The position numbers were made by a program, and so were the translations under genes. From Xanthomarina sp035306605 (GTDB lineage Bacteria; Bacteroidota; Bacteroidia; Flavobacteriales; Flavobacteriaceae): a stretch of 64,000 nucleotides of DNA. The DNA lies in the NCBI GenBank assembly GCA_035306605.1, contig DATGNR010000078.1. The stretch is one strand, 5' to 3'. Below, piece by piece: positions 7,432-16,414 of the stretch (position 1 is its first letter; every line of letters starts with the position of its first letter). The notes beneath the pieces are model-generated. The model saw nothing but the letters and a program-made list of their open reading frames with translations, was not told the DNA's origin and searched no databases.

Positions 7432-10400
7432 ATGAATATTAAAAAAGTATTAGTTGCAAACAGAGGAGAAATTGCCATCAGGATTTTTAGAGCCTGTACA
7501 GAAATAAATGTAAAAACCGTTGGTGTCTACACCTTCGAGGATAGATATTCCTTACACAGATATAAAGCCGATGAATCGTACCAAATTGGCGAAGACAACG
7601 ATCCGTTAAAGCCTTATTTAGATATAGACGGACTTATAAAAGTAGCTCTAGAAAGTGGGGCAAATGCTATTCATCCAGGCTACGGATTTCTATCTGAAAA
7701 CCCAAACTTTGCAAAAAAATGCGAAGAAAATGGAATTATATTTATCGGTCCAAAAGTATCCGTTTTAAAAGCTTTAGGTGATAAAATTACCGCCAAAGAA
7801 GTGGCTGTTGCCAACAACATACCAATTATCCGTAGTAATGAAAACCCCTTAACAGACCTAGAAACCGCAATAAGTGAGGCTGAAGTTATTGGCTACCCAG
7901 TTATGTTAAAGGCCGCATCTGGAGGTGGTGGACGTGGAATGCGAGTTATTAGAAAAGAAGAAGAACTAAAAGCCGCTTTTAACGAAAGTAAACGTGAAGC
8001 ATTAAACGCCTTTGGAGACGATACCGTTTTCCTCGAAAAATTTGTAGAAAATCCAAAACATATAGAAATTCAAATTGTTGCCGATAATTTTGGGAATACC
8101 GTACATTTATTTGAACGAGATTGTTCGGTTCAACGTCGTTACCAAAAAGTAATTGAATTCGCTCCTTCTTTCGATTTAAAACAAGAAATCAAAGATGCAC
8201 TTTACCAATACGCCATTAAAATTTGTAAGGCAGTAAATTACAACAACATTGGAACTGTAGAGTTTTTAGTGGACGAGGATGGCTCTATTTATTTTATAGA
8301 AGTAAACCCAAGAATCCAGGTAGAACACACCGTAACGGAAGTGGTTACCAATATCGATTTGGTAAAAACACAGTTATTTATTGCCGGTGGGTACAAATTA
8401 GCCGATCAACAAATAAAAATTCCTAATCAAGAAGCGATAAATGTCACAGGTTACGCCCTGCAATGTAGAATTACCACCGAAGATCCACAAAATGATTTCA
8501 AACCAGATTACGGTGAAATTACAACCTATAGAAGTGCTGCCGGATTTGGAATTCGTTTAGATGCAGGATCTATTTATCAAGGATCGATTGTTTCTCCTTT
8601 CTTCGATTCTATGTTAGTGAAAATTACAGCTAATAGCAGAACCCTTGATGGAGCTTGTAGAAAAATGAGACGTGCCTTAACAGAATTCAGAATTAGAGGG
8701 GTAAAAACAAATATGCCTTTTCTAGACAATATTTTAAAGCATGAAACCTTTAGAAAAGGAGATGTAACAGTTAACTTTATCAAGAACAATCCAGATTTAT
8801 TTGTCTTTAAAGCTCCAAGAAACAGAGCTACAAAACTGGTTACTTATTTAGCTGATGTAATTGTTAATGGCAACCCTGATGTTAAAAAAATAGATCCAAC
8901 AAAAACTTTTGTAAAGCCAATAGTTCCAAAATTTGAAGCTAATGGTGATTACCCAGAGGGTACAAAAGATTTACTTACCAAACTTGGCCCGGAAAAATTT
9001 TCAGAATGGTTGAAAGCTGAAAAGAAAATCCATTTTACAGACACTACTATGCGTGATGCGCATCAAAGTTTGTTGGCAACCAGAATGCGTACCTTCGATA
9101 TGATGAAAGTAGCCGAAGGCTTTGCCAAAAACAATCCAGGTGTTTTTAGTATGGAAGTTTGGGGAGGTGCCACTTTTGACGTTTGCCTTCGTTTTTTACA
9201 GGAAAATCCATGGGAACGCCTACAACTATTACGTAAAGCCATGCCCAACCTTTTACTCCAAATGTTACTTCGAGGATCAAATGGTGTTGGATACACTGCA
9301 TATCCTGATAATTTAATTGAAAAGTTTGTAGAGCAATCTTGGGAAAACGGCGTAGATATTTTTAGAATTTTCGACTCGCTAAACTGGATGAAATCTATTG
9401 CTCCATGTATCGAACATGTAAGAAACAGAACCGATGGCTTGGCTGAAGGATCAATTTGTTATACCGGAGATATTTTAAATCCTAAAAACACCAAATACAA
9501 TTTAAAATATTATACAACCCTGGCTAAAGACATCGAAAATGCCGGAGCTCATATTCTGGCCATTAAAGATATGGCCGGATTATTAAAACCTTATGCTGCT
9601 TTCGAACTAGTTTCAGCGTTAAAACAAGAGGTAAACATCCCTATTCATTTACATACACACGATACCTCATCCATTCAATCGGCTACCTATCTAAAAGCTA
9701 TTGAAGCAGGTGTAGATGTAGTAGATGTTGCTTTAGGAGGGATATCAGGATTAACATCCCAGCCTAATTTTAATTCGGTTGTAGAAATGATGAAATTCCA
9801 TGAACGGGAAAACCCACTTAACATCGACTCTTTAAATGAATATTCAAACTATTGGGAAACTGTTAGAGACCATTATTACCCATTTGAATCTGGTCTAAAA
9901 GCAGGTTCTGGTGAAGTCTTTAAACATGAAATTCCTGGAGGGCAATATTCTAACTTAAAACCGCAGGCTCGAGCATTAGGACTAGAAGAGAGATTCCATG
10001 AAATTACTGCCATGTACACCGATGTCAACACCTTATTTGGAGATATTATAAAAGTAACTCCAAGTTCGAAAGTAGTTGGCGATATGGCCCAATATTTAGT
10101 GAGTAATAATTTAACCGTTCAGGATGTATTGGAACGAGGAGATACCATTTCCTTTCCACAATCGGTAGTTAGTTTCTTTAAGGGAGATTTAGGTCAACCT
10201 GTTGGAGGCTTCCCAAAAGATCTTCAAAAACTGATTCTAAAAGATGAAGTTCCTTATACAGAAAGACCAAATGCCCATATGGAGCCATTAGATATCGATG
10301 CCGAATACAAGGAATTTAGAGCTCAGTTCGAGCAGGATTTAAGCAGACCAATTAATATTACGGATTACCTATCGTATAAACTATATCCTAAAGTATTTTT

Positions 10401-10884
10401 AGATTCATACAGCAAGCATCTTAAATATGACAATTTGATGAATTTACCTACCAAGAATTTTTTCTACGGAATGGAAATAGGTGAAGAGATTATTGTAGAT
10501 TTAGATAAAGGAAAAACCCTTCTTGTTACTCTCGATTCTGTTGGAGATGCAAATGGAGATGGTAAAGTAACGGTGTACTTTAAAGTGAATGGTCAAGGTA
10601 GATCGGTGCAAATAAAAGACCAATCGATTAAAATTGATAAGGTAGAACATACGAAAGCCGACAAGTCAAATCCAAAAGAAATTGGAGCACCTTTACAAGG
10701 AATGCTTTCTAATATTTTAGTAAAGGAAGGAGAACAGGTAGCTAAAAATCAGCCTTTATTCATAATTGAAGCTATGAAAATGGAAACTACCATTACAGCT
10801 AATGAAGCAGCCACTGTTAAAAAGATAGTCCTTAAGCCAGGCATCATGGTTAATTCAGAAGATTTAGTAGTTATATTAGATTAG
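7432..10884 (+). CDS. pyc: Pyruvate carboxylase, single-chain
   Basis: 1150 residues, the full length of homotetrameric pyruvate carboxylase. Order of domains: biotin carboxylase in about 1-455 (KVLVANRGEIAIRIFRA at the start, the ATP-grasp loop MLKAASGGGGRGMR, then FIEVNPRIQVEHTVTE). The carboxyltransferase domain starts near 530 with FTDTTMRDAHQSLLATRMR and includes HLHTHDT as metal site. A C-terminal biotinyl domain holds EAMKMETT, with the biotinylated Lys1116. The enzyme makes oxaloacetate from pyruvate with ATP and bicarbonate, refilling the TCA cycle. It stands alone, with its own promoter and a strong terminator after it. No truncation or odd residue seen. Confidence 0.97.
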   Translation: MNIKKVLVANRGEIAIRIFRACTEINVKTVGVYTFEDRYSLHRYKADESYQIGEDNDPLKPYLDIDGLIKVALESGANAIHPGYGFLSENPNFAKKCEENGIIFIGPKVSVLKALGDKITAKEVAVANNIPIIRSNENPLTDLETAISEAEVIGYPVMLKAASGGGGRGMRVIRKEEELKAAFNESKREALNAFGDDTVFLEKFVENPKHIEIQIVADNFGNTVHLFERDCSVQRRYQKVIEFAPSFDLKQEIKDALYQYAIKICKAVNYNNIGTVEFLVDEDGSIYFIEVNPRIQVEHTVTEVVTNIDLVKTQLFIAGGYKLADQQIKIPNQEAINVTGYALQCRITTEDPQNDFKPDYGEITTYRSAAGFGIRLDAGSIYQGSIVSPFFDSMLVKITANSRTLDGACRKMRRALTEFRIRGVKTNMPFLDNILKHETFRKGDVTVNFIKNNPDLFVFKAPRNRATKLVTYLADVIVNGNPDVKKIDPTKTFVKPIVPKFEANGDYPEGTKDLLTKLGPEKFSEWLKAEKKIHFTDTTMRDAHQSLLATRMRTFDMMKVAEGFAKNNPGVFSMEVWGGATFDVCLRFLQENPWERLQLLRKAMPNLLLQMLLRGSNGVGYTAYPDNLIEKFVEQSWENGVDIFRIFDSLNWMKSIAPCIEHVRNRTDGLAEGSICYTGDILNPKNTKYNLKYYTTLAKDIENAGAHILAIKDMAGLLKPYAAFELVSALKQEVNIPIHLHTHDTSSIQSATYLKAIEAGVDVVDVALGGISGLTSQPNFNSVVEMMKFHERENPLNIDSLNEYSNYWETVRDHYYPFESGLKAGSGEVFKHEIPGGQYSNLKPQARALGLEERFHEITAMYTDVNTLFGDIIKVTPSSKVVGDMAQYLVSNNLTVQDVLERGDTISFPQSVVSFFKGDLGQPVGGFPKDLQKLILKDEVPYTERPNAHMEPLDIDAEYKEFRAQFEQDLSRPINITDYLSYKLYPKVFLDSYSKHLKYDNLMNLPTKNFFYGMEIGEEIIVDLDKGKTLLVTLDSVGDANGDGKVTVYFKVNGQGRSVQIKDQSIKIDKVEHTKADKSNPKEIGAPLQGMLSNILVKEGEQVAKNQPLFIIEAMKMETTITANEAATVKKIVLKPGIMVNSEDLVVILD

Positions 10885-10903
10885 ACAAGTAAAAAAACTA
10901 ACT

Positions 10904-10957
10904 GGAATCTTTTACCAAAGCATGTAGCGTTTTGATAAAAGATTCCTCTTTTTATTT
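10904..10957 (+). terminator. Rho-independent terminator after pyruvate carboxylase
   Basis: An 11-bp perfect stem (10904-10914 with 10936-10946) carries a 21-base loop, followed by a T-rich tract starting at 10948. It begins 19 bases after the stop codon. Confidence 0.8.
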
Positions 10958-11290
10958 AGAAGTATTACATGGGAATAACAAACACTACCAACAGTTAATT
11001 CCTTTTTCCTAAAACATCAACCACACCCTATTTTAAGTTAATAGCATAGCATTATTCTTGTTTTTATAAACTAACTATTTCCATACGTCATCAAATGTCA
11101 TGGAATTAATAACTTCAACAATAAACCCATGAATTTTCTTGTTAATATCTCTTCATTAAGCTTAAAAAGATAAGAATTCAACCGATAAACTTAAAATTAA
11201 AACCTATAAGTGTTAATTTAGTTCTAAATTGAAGTGCTTATGTTAAGGTTTTATAGAACTTCCGACAAATCATTCATCCTAAACACGAAC
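10958..11290. other. Intergenic stretch without a recognised gene
   Basis: AT-rich. I see no ORF of note, no repeat and no convincing RNA gene. It must hold the promoter of the flavoprotein gene at 11291, but no clean TAnnTTTG box stands out. Confidence 0.5.
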
Positions 11291-12595
11291 ATGGAACATA
11301 TTGTTATTATTGGCAACGGAATTTCAGGAGTTACGGCAGCAAGGCATATTCGAAAACTTTCCGATAAAAAAATAACCCTTATTTCTGCTGAAACAGAATA
11401 TTTCTTTTCTCGCACGGCCTTGATGTATGTGTATATGGGACATATGAAATTCGAACACACCAAACCTTATGAAGATTGGTTTTGGAAAAAAAACAAAATC
11501 GATCTTAAACAAGGTTTTGTAAAATCGATAAACACAACATCTAAAACCCTTTATTTTACTGAAGGCAACTCCCTAACTTACGATAAACTTATTATTGCTA
11601 CTGGTAGTAAACCAAACAAATTTGGATGGAAAGGTCAAGACCTAAAAGCTGTTCAGGGCTTATATAGCAAACAAGATCTTGACAGTTTGGAAATGTATGC
11701 TCCTAACAACAAAGTCTGCCAACGTGCCGTAATAGTTGGAGGCGGACTTATAGGAATTGAATTAGCCGAAATGTTAAGTTCTAGGAATATTCTAGTAACT
11801 TTTCTAGTTCGAGAAACTAGTTTTTGGAATACTGTATTACCTCAAGGCGAAAGTGAAATGATTAACAGGCATATAAAAAATCATCGTATTGATTTGAGAT
11901 TAGCTTCAAACCTTAGAGAAATTATTTCAGATGAAAATGGAAAAGTAAAATCCGTGGTTATTGAAGAAACAGGTGAAGAGATTCCATGCAATTTCGTTGG
12001 ACTTACTGCAGGAGTTTCACCCAATATTGAATTCATTAAAAACTCAAATATAGAAACAAATCGAGGTGTTTTGGTAAATCGACACCTTGAAACAAACATC
12101 CCAAATGTTTATGCTATTGGAGACTGTGCCGAACAGCGTGAAGCTATTGGAAACAGAAGTGCTATTGAAGCTGTTTGGTACACAGGACGAATGATGGGAG
12201 AAACTCTAGCACAAACCATTTGTGGAAAAAGACGAGAATACAAACCAGGACATTGGTTTAATTCTGCTAAATTTTTAGACATCGAATACCAAACTTATGG
12301 CTGGGTAAATTCCAATCCTAAAGAAAATCATGCACATTTTCATTGGAAACATCATGATGACACCAAATGTATTACAATAGAATATCATAAACTCACAAAC
12401 GAATTTAAAGGCATCAACACCTTCGGTATTAGACTGCGACACGAAGTATTTGATAGATGGCTAACAGAAAAACGTTCGGTTGAGTATGTTTTAACTCATT
12501 TAAAAGAAGCCAATTTCGATCCGGAGTTTTTTAAACATTTCGAAAAAGATATTCAGGCCACTTATAAGAACCAACTACAAACCACACAGTCATGA
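11291..12595 (+). CDS. FAD/NAD(P)-dependent pyridine-nucleotide-disulfide-type oxidoreductase
   Basis: 434 residues from the ATG at 11291, chosen because it places the dinucleotide motif VIIGNGISGVTAARHI right at the N terminus; the 19 residues of the 11234 frame are not family-like. A second Rossmann motif, VIVGGGLIGIELAEML, binds NAD(P)H, and VYAIGDCAE is the FAD-binding ATG/GD motif. There is no CxxxxC redox disulfide near the first motif, so it resembles nitrite reductase NirB/rubredoxin-reductase-type flavoproteins rather than lipoamide dehydrogenases. It overlaps the next gene, a membrane ferredoxin-type protein, by four bases (ATGA). Together they probably form an electron-transfer pair from NAD(P)H to a membrane Fe-S protein; the final acceptor is unknown. 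Confidence 0.85.
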   Translation: MEHIVIIGNGISGVTAARHIRKLSDKKITLISAETEYFFSRTALMYVYMGHMKFEHTKPYEDWFWKKNKIDLKQGFVKSINTTSKTLYFTEGNSLTYDKLIIATGSKPNKFGWKGQDLKAVQGLYSKQDLDSLEMYAPNNKVCQRAVIVGGGLIGIELAEMLSSRNILVTFLVRETSFWNTVLPQGESEMINRHIKNHRIDLRLASNLREIISDENGKVKSVVIEETGEEIPCNFVGLTAGVSPNIEFIKNSNIETNRGVLVNRHLETNIPNVYAIGDCAEQREAIGNRSAIEAVWYTGRMMGETLAQTICGKRREYKPGHWFNSAKFLDIEYQTYGWVNSNPKENHAHFHWKHHDDTKCITIEYHKLTNEFKGINTFGIRLRHEVFDRWLTEKRSVEYVLTHLKEANFDPEFFKHFEKDIQATYKNQLQTTQS

Positions 12596-14181
12596 GCCTA
12601 AAATTAAATCAGAGTTTTTCATTAGCAAAACCAGACGCTCCAGATATTTCGACAAAACAAAAAGTAGCAGTTGGAATGGGCATCATTGGTCTGTTTATTT
12701 TGGTCCTAGCCATTTTTAATACCAACTTTCCCAATAAAGAACTATTCCTAACCTTAGCTTTAGGTTTAATTTCTGTTGGAACAATCATCTATTCGAATGA
12801 TGCGTATAACAAAGAATTAGAAGGAATAAAAAATGATGGGGTTTGGTTTAAATCTTTAACCTCAAGAGGAATTATAGGCTGGATTACCGGGGTATTTTTA
12901 ACGTCTTTTTACATCGTATTATACTTTTACCCACAATTCCTTGGTCTATCACAAGATGGGTCAGCAAACACAGGCTTAATAGCTTTGTTCGATCCGTTAA
13001 GTCAATTTTTAAGCGGCAGACCTGCAAGCCAATGGTTTGTTTATGGAACGCTTTACACTTTGGCAATTTTAGCTTTCGGTTATAAGTTTTTATTAAAATA
13101 CCGTCATAACCGCTACGAACAAATAAGAACAGGATCAGTGATGTTCTTTCAATTAGCATTTGCATTTTTAATCCCTGAATTCATGTACCGAATGAATTCT
13201 AATTTACCATATTACGACCTCAAAAGTATTTGGCCTTTAAACTATTATTTGTTCGATGAATGGTCTGTTAAAAGTTTCCTTTCAAACGGAAATATTGGGA
13301 TGGCATTATTGCTGTTTGGCATCATCTCTATTTTTATAATTACTCCAATTTTAACTTATAAATACGGAAAACGCTGGTATTGCTCTTGGGTTTGTGGCTG
13401 TGGTGGCTTAGCAGAAACAGCCGGTGATTCTTTTAGACATTTAAGCGACAAAAGCTTAAAAGCATGGAAATTGGAACGTTGGTTGGTACATAGCGTACTA
13501 GTGTTTTCTGTGGTAATGACCACGGCAACAATTTACACCTACCTAGGTTACGATCATAACGATTTCTGGTTAACCAAAAGTGTGTTTATAAGTTTAGTTA
13601 TTGCATTTTTAAGCCTCGTTTTTTTATTAGTAATGCTTTTCAAAAGAAAATCTCTAGGTAAAGATGCTAAATATGGAGCTATAGGGTTTGCTATAACAAT
13701 TGGATTGCTACTTGCACTACATTTTACGGGAACAACGGGCGAAGTCTTTTTTATCAATAGTAGCGACCTAAGATCTGCATACGGCTTTTACATTGGCTCC
13801 ATTTTTTCAGGAGTGATAGGCACTGGGTTTTATCCAATTTTCGGAAACCGAGTTTGGTGTCGATTTGGCTGTCCTATGGCAGCTATATTAGGGTTTCAAC
13901 AGCGTTTGTTTTCAAAATTTAGAATCACAACCAATGGTGGTCAATGTATTTCTTGCGGAAATTGCTCAACTTACTGCGAAATGGGAATTGATGTTAGAGC
14001 CTATGCCCAAAAAGGAGAAAATATTGTTCGTTCTAGTTGTGTAGGATGCGGAATTTGTTCGGCAGTGTGCCCTCGTGGTGTTCTTAAACTAGAAAATGAC
14101 TCAATGAAAGGCCGTATTAATCCTACTGAAATTTTACTAGGAAATGATGTCGATTTAATGGACTTAGTAAATCAAAAATAA
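12592..14181 (+). CDS. Membrane-bound 4Fe-4S polyferredoxin, NapH/FixG/RdxA-like
   Basis: 529 residues. Several hydrophobic segments (around 25-70, 90-115, 140-165, 180-200, 235-255, 300-325, 335-355, 365-385 and 400-420) place it in the inner membrane. Conserved cysteine clusters of the NapH/RdxA type sit at about 261-275 (WYCSWVCGCGG) and 420-430 (WCRFGCP). Two ferredoxin-like 4Fe-4S motifs follow near 449-460 (CISCGNCSTYCEMG) and 483-495 (CVGCGICSAVCPRG). Such proteins pass electrons across or along the membrane. It overlaps the flavoprotein gene by four bases, the likely electron source. It is not a cytochrome oxidase assembly CcoG by context, since no cco genes are near. Confidence 0.82.
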   Translation: MSLKLNQSFSLAKPDAPDISTKQKVAVGMGIIGLFILVLAIFNTNFPNKELFLTLALGLISVGTIIYSNDAYNKELEGIKNDGVWFKSLTSRGIIGWITGVFLTSFYIVLYFYPQFLGLSQDGSANTGLIALFDPLSQFLSGRPASQWFVYGTLYTLAILAFGYKFLLKYRHNRYEQIRTGSVMFFQLAFAFLIPEFMYRMNSNLPYYDLKSIWPLNYYLFDEWSVKSFLSNGNIGMALLLFGIISIFIITPILTYKYGKRWYCSWVCGCGGLAETAGDSFRHLSDKSLKAWKLERWLVHSVLVFSVVMTTATIYTYLGYDHNDFWLTKSVFISLVIAFLSLVFLLVMLFKRKSLGKDAKYGAIGFAITIGLLLALHFTGTTGEVFFINSSDLRSAYGFYIGSIFSGVIGTGFYPIFGNRVWCRFGCPMAAILGFQQRLFSKFRITTNGGQCISCGNCSTYCEMGIDVRAYAQKGENIVRSSCVGCGICSAVCPRGVLKLENDSMKGRINPTEILLGNDVDLMDLVNQK

Positions 14182-14195
14182 CGTAAAACTATTCA

Positions 14196-14203
14196 TACTT
14201 TTG
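14196..14203 (+). promoter_or_regulatory. Probable -7 promoter box for the glycosyltransferase pair
   Basis: TACTTTTG matches TAnnTTTG and lies 21 bases before the ATG at 14225. No clear -33 TTG is seen at the usual distance. Confidence 0.4.
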
Positions 14204-14224
14204 CACAGCCATTTAAAACAATAA

Positions 14225-14914
14225 ATGATCCAGATAAAAGTTATTATTCCTGCTTTTAACGAAGCAGATTCTATTGCCAAGGTTATTAATGATATCCCAA
14301 AAATTGTTGATGAAATTATTATAGTAAACAACAACTCAACCGACAATACGGTTGAAAACGCAAAGAAAGCTGGTGCCAGCGTATTAACCGAAACAAATAA
14401 AGGTTACGGCTATGCTTGTTTAAAAGGCATGGACTACATTTCTAAACAAGAAATTAAACCAGATATTATTGTATTTCTAGATGGCGATTACAGCGATTAT
14501 CCAGAAGAACTAACAAAACTCATCCAACCTATAATTGAGGATGACATTGACTTTGTAATTGGAGCTCGTGTGAAACAACTTAGAGAAAGTGGTTCTATGA
14601 CCAAACCTCAAATTTTCGGGAATTGGTTAGCTACCTTTTTAATGCGCCTATTTTTTAATTCAAACTTCACCGATTTAGGGCCTTTTAGAGCTATTAAATA
14701 TGAAAAACTATTAGCTCTTAATATGGAAGACAAAACCTATGGTTGGACGGTAGAAATGCAATTAAAGGTATTAAAGCAAAAAATGACTTATATTGAAATT
14801 CCTGTGAACTATAGAAATAGAATTGGTATTTCAAAAGTATCAGGAACTGTAAAGGGAGCCGTTATGGCTGGGGTTAAAATATTAGGATGGATTTTTAAAT
14901 ACAGCTTTAAATGA
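14225..14914 (+). CDS. Glycosyltransferase family 2 protein
   Basis: 229 residues, GT-A fold: VIIPAFNEADSIAKVI at the N terminus, IIIVNNNSTDNT as the first nucleotide-binding strand, VFLDGDYSDYPEE as the DxD metal site, and a late segment GWTVEMQLKVLKQ typical of dolichyl-phosphate-mannose-synthase-like GT2 proteins. There is no C-terminal membrane pair, so it is a soluble, membrane-associated enzyme. Substrates are not deducible; polyprenyl-phosphate glycosyl transfer is a common role for this shape. The stop overlaps the next glycosyltransferase by four bases, and a multi-pass glycosyltransferase-like gene lies about 2.9 kb on, which would suit a lipid-linked sugar route. Confidence 0.85.
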   Translation: MIQIKVIIPAFNEADSIAKVINDIPKIVDEIIIVNNNSTDNTVENAKKAGASVLTETNKGYGYACLKGMDYISKQEIKPDIIVFLDGDYSDYPEELTKLIQPIIEDDIDFVIGARVKQLRESGSMTKPQIFGNWLATFLMRLFFNSNFTDLGPFRAIKYEKLLALNMEDKTYGWTVEMQLKVLKQKMTYIEIPVNYRNRIGISKVSGTVKGAVMAGVKILGWIFKYSFK

Positions 14915-16404
14915 TGTTTTTAATAGGTCTTATTATGGTTATTTACACCATCGCTTTGCTGCTTATATTTATGTATGCCTTAGCGCAACTCAACTTGCTT
15001 TCAAATTATATTTCTGCTAAAAAAAACCAAGACAACTCTCCTAAATTTGACCTTTCAAATCCAGCTGAAATCCCTTTAGTTACCATACAACTTCCTGTAT
15101 TTAATGAAATGTATGTCATGGAGCGCTTATTGGAAAACATTGCTAAAATAGATTATCCCAAAGACAAACTAGAAATTCAAGTATTGGATGATTCTACTGA
15201 TGAAACAGTAGATTCTACACAAAAACATATTGAAATTTTAAAAAAAACAGGTCTTGACATCGTTCATATTTGCAGAACAAATAGAGCCGGTTTTAAAGCA
15301 GGAGCTCTCAAAGAAGGACTAGAAATTGCTAAAGGAGAATTTATAGCCATTTTTGATGCCGACTTCCTTCCGAATGAAAACTGGCTTAAAGAAACCATCC
15401 CATACTTCAAAAATAAAAACATTGGTGTTGTTCAAACTCGTTGGAGTCACTTGAACCGAGATTTTTCGGTATTAACAAAAATCCAAGCTTTTGCTTTGGA
15501 TGCTCATTTCACTTTAGAGCAAGTTGGAAGAAATAGCAAAGGGCATTTTATAAATTTTAATGGTACTGCAGGCGTATGGCGAAAAGCCTGTATTCTGGAT
15601 GCGGGAAATTGGGAGGGAGACACGCTTACCGAAGATCTGGACTTAAGTTATAGAGCCCAACTAAAAAAATGGGAGTTTAAATATCTAGAAGATGTGGAAA
15701 CTCCTGCCGAACTCCCTATAGCTATAAGTGCGGCTCGTTCACAACAATTTAGATGGAACAAAGGCGGCGCAGAGAACTTTAGAAAAATGGCTTGGAGAGT
15801 GATTTCTAACAAACAGCTTTCCCCTAAAAGAAAAGTTCATGGGCTCTTACATTTATTAAACTCAACCATGTTTTTAAACGTGTTAATTGTAGCAGTATTA
15901 AGCATTCCTATGCTGTATATTAAAAACGAATACACACATTTAAAACCATATTTCTACCTAATGAGTTTCTTTGTAATAAGTTCTGTAATCTTTTTTGTAT
16001 GCTATTGGTTTATGTACAAGAAAATTTATGGTAGTAGCCTTAAAGATTTTGTACAGTACATCCTGATGTTTTTTACCTTCTTCTCTATAGCCATGGGTTT
16101 TTCATTACATAATTCAATAGCTGTAATTGAAGGACATATAGGAAAACGTAGTGAATTCATCAGAACCCCAAAGTTTAACATCCATGCTTTAACGGATAAT
16201 TGGAAGAAAAACAAATACCTAAATAAGAACATTCCTATTTACGTGTTTTTTGAAGGCATTCTAACTCTTTATTTCGGGTTTGGACTATACTCCGCATTTG
16301 TGGTTGGCGATCAAGGCGGAGACTTCGGACTCTTCCCTTTTCATTTGATGTTATTCCTGGGTTTTGGATTCGTATTTTTTAAATCTGTAACTTCAAGGGT
16401 TTAA
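14911..16404 (+). CDS. Cellulose-synthase-like processive glycosyltransferase (GT2)
   Basis: 497 residues. An N-terminal membrane helix (about 1-25) precedes a GT2 catalytic domain with all four hallmarks of processive enzymes: VLDDSTDET, IFDADFLP, TEDLDLSYRA and the QQFRW box. Three to four membrane helices follow between about 310 and 490. This resembles the glucomannan/cellulose synthase-like group found across Bacteroidetes. It would polymerise or transfer a sugar from a nucleotide donor at the inner membrane. No partner subunits of a cellulose synthase operon (BcsB, BcsC) are nearby, so the product is unlikely to be classical cellulose. Four-base overlap with the upstream GT2 gene indicates coupling. 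Confidence 0.85.
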   Translation: MMFLIGLIMVIYTIALLLIFMYALAQLNLLSNYISAKKNQDNSPKFDLSNPAEIPLVTIQLPVFNEMYVMERLLENIAKIDYPKDKLEIQVLDDSTDETVDSTQKHIEILKKTGLDIVHICRTNRAGFKAGALKEGLEIAKGEFIAIFDADFLPNENWLKETIPYFKNKNIGVVQTRWSHLNRDFSVLTKIQAFALDAHFTLEQVGRNSKGHFINFNGTAGVWRKACILDAGNWEGDTLTEDLDLSYRAQLKKWEFKYLEDVETPAELPIAISAARSQQFRWNKGGAENFRKMAWRVISNKQLSPKRKVHGLLHLLNSTMFLNVLIVAVLSIPMLYIKNEYTHLKPYFYLMSFFVISSVIFFVCYWFMYKKIYGSSLKDFVQYILMFFTFFSIAMGFSLHNSIAVIEGHIGKRSEFIRTPKFNIHALTDNWKKNKYLNKNIPIYVFFEGILTLYFGFGLYSAFVVGDQGGDFGLFPFHLMLFLGFGFVFFKSVTSRV

Positions 16405-16414
16405 ATCTTCTTAA

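Noticed and set aside
12884..13165. Open frame antisense to the ferredoxin-type membrane protein
   Set aside because: Inside a well-supported gene; no family match, no independent promoter.
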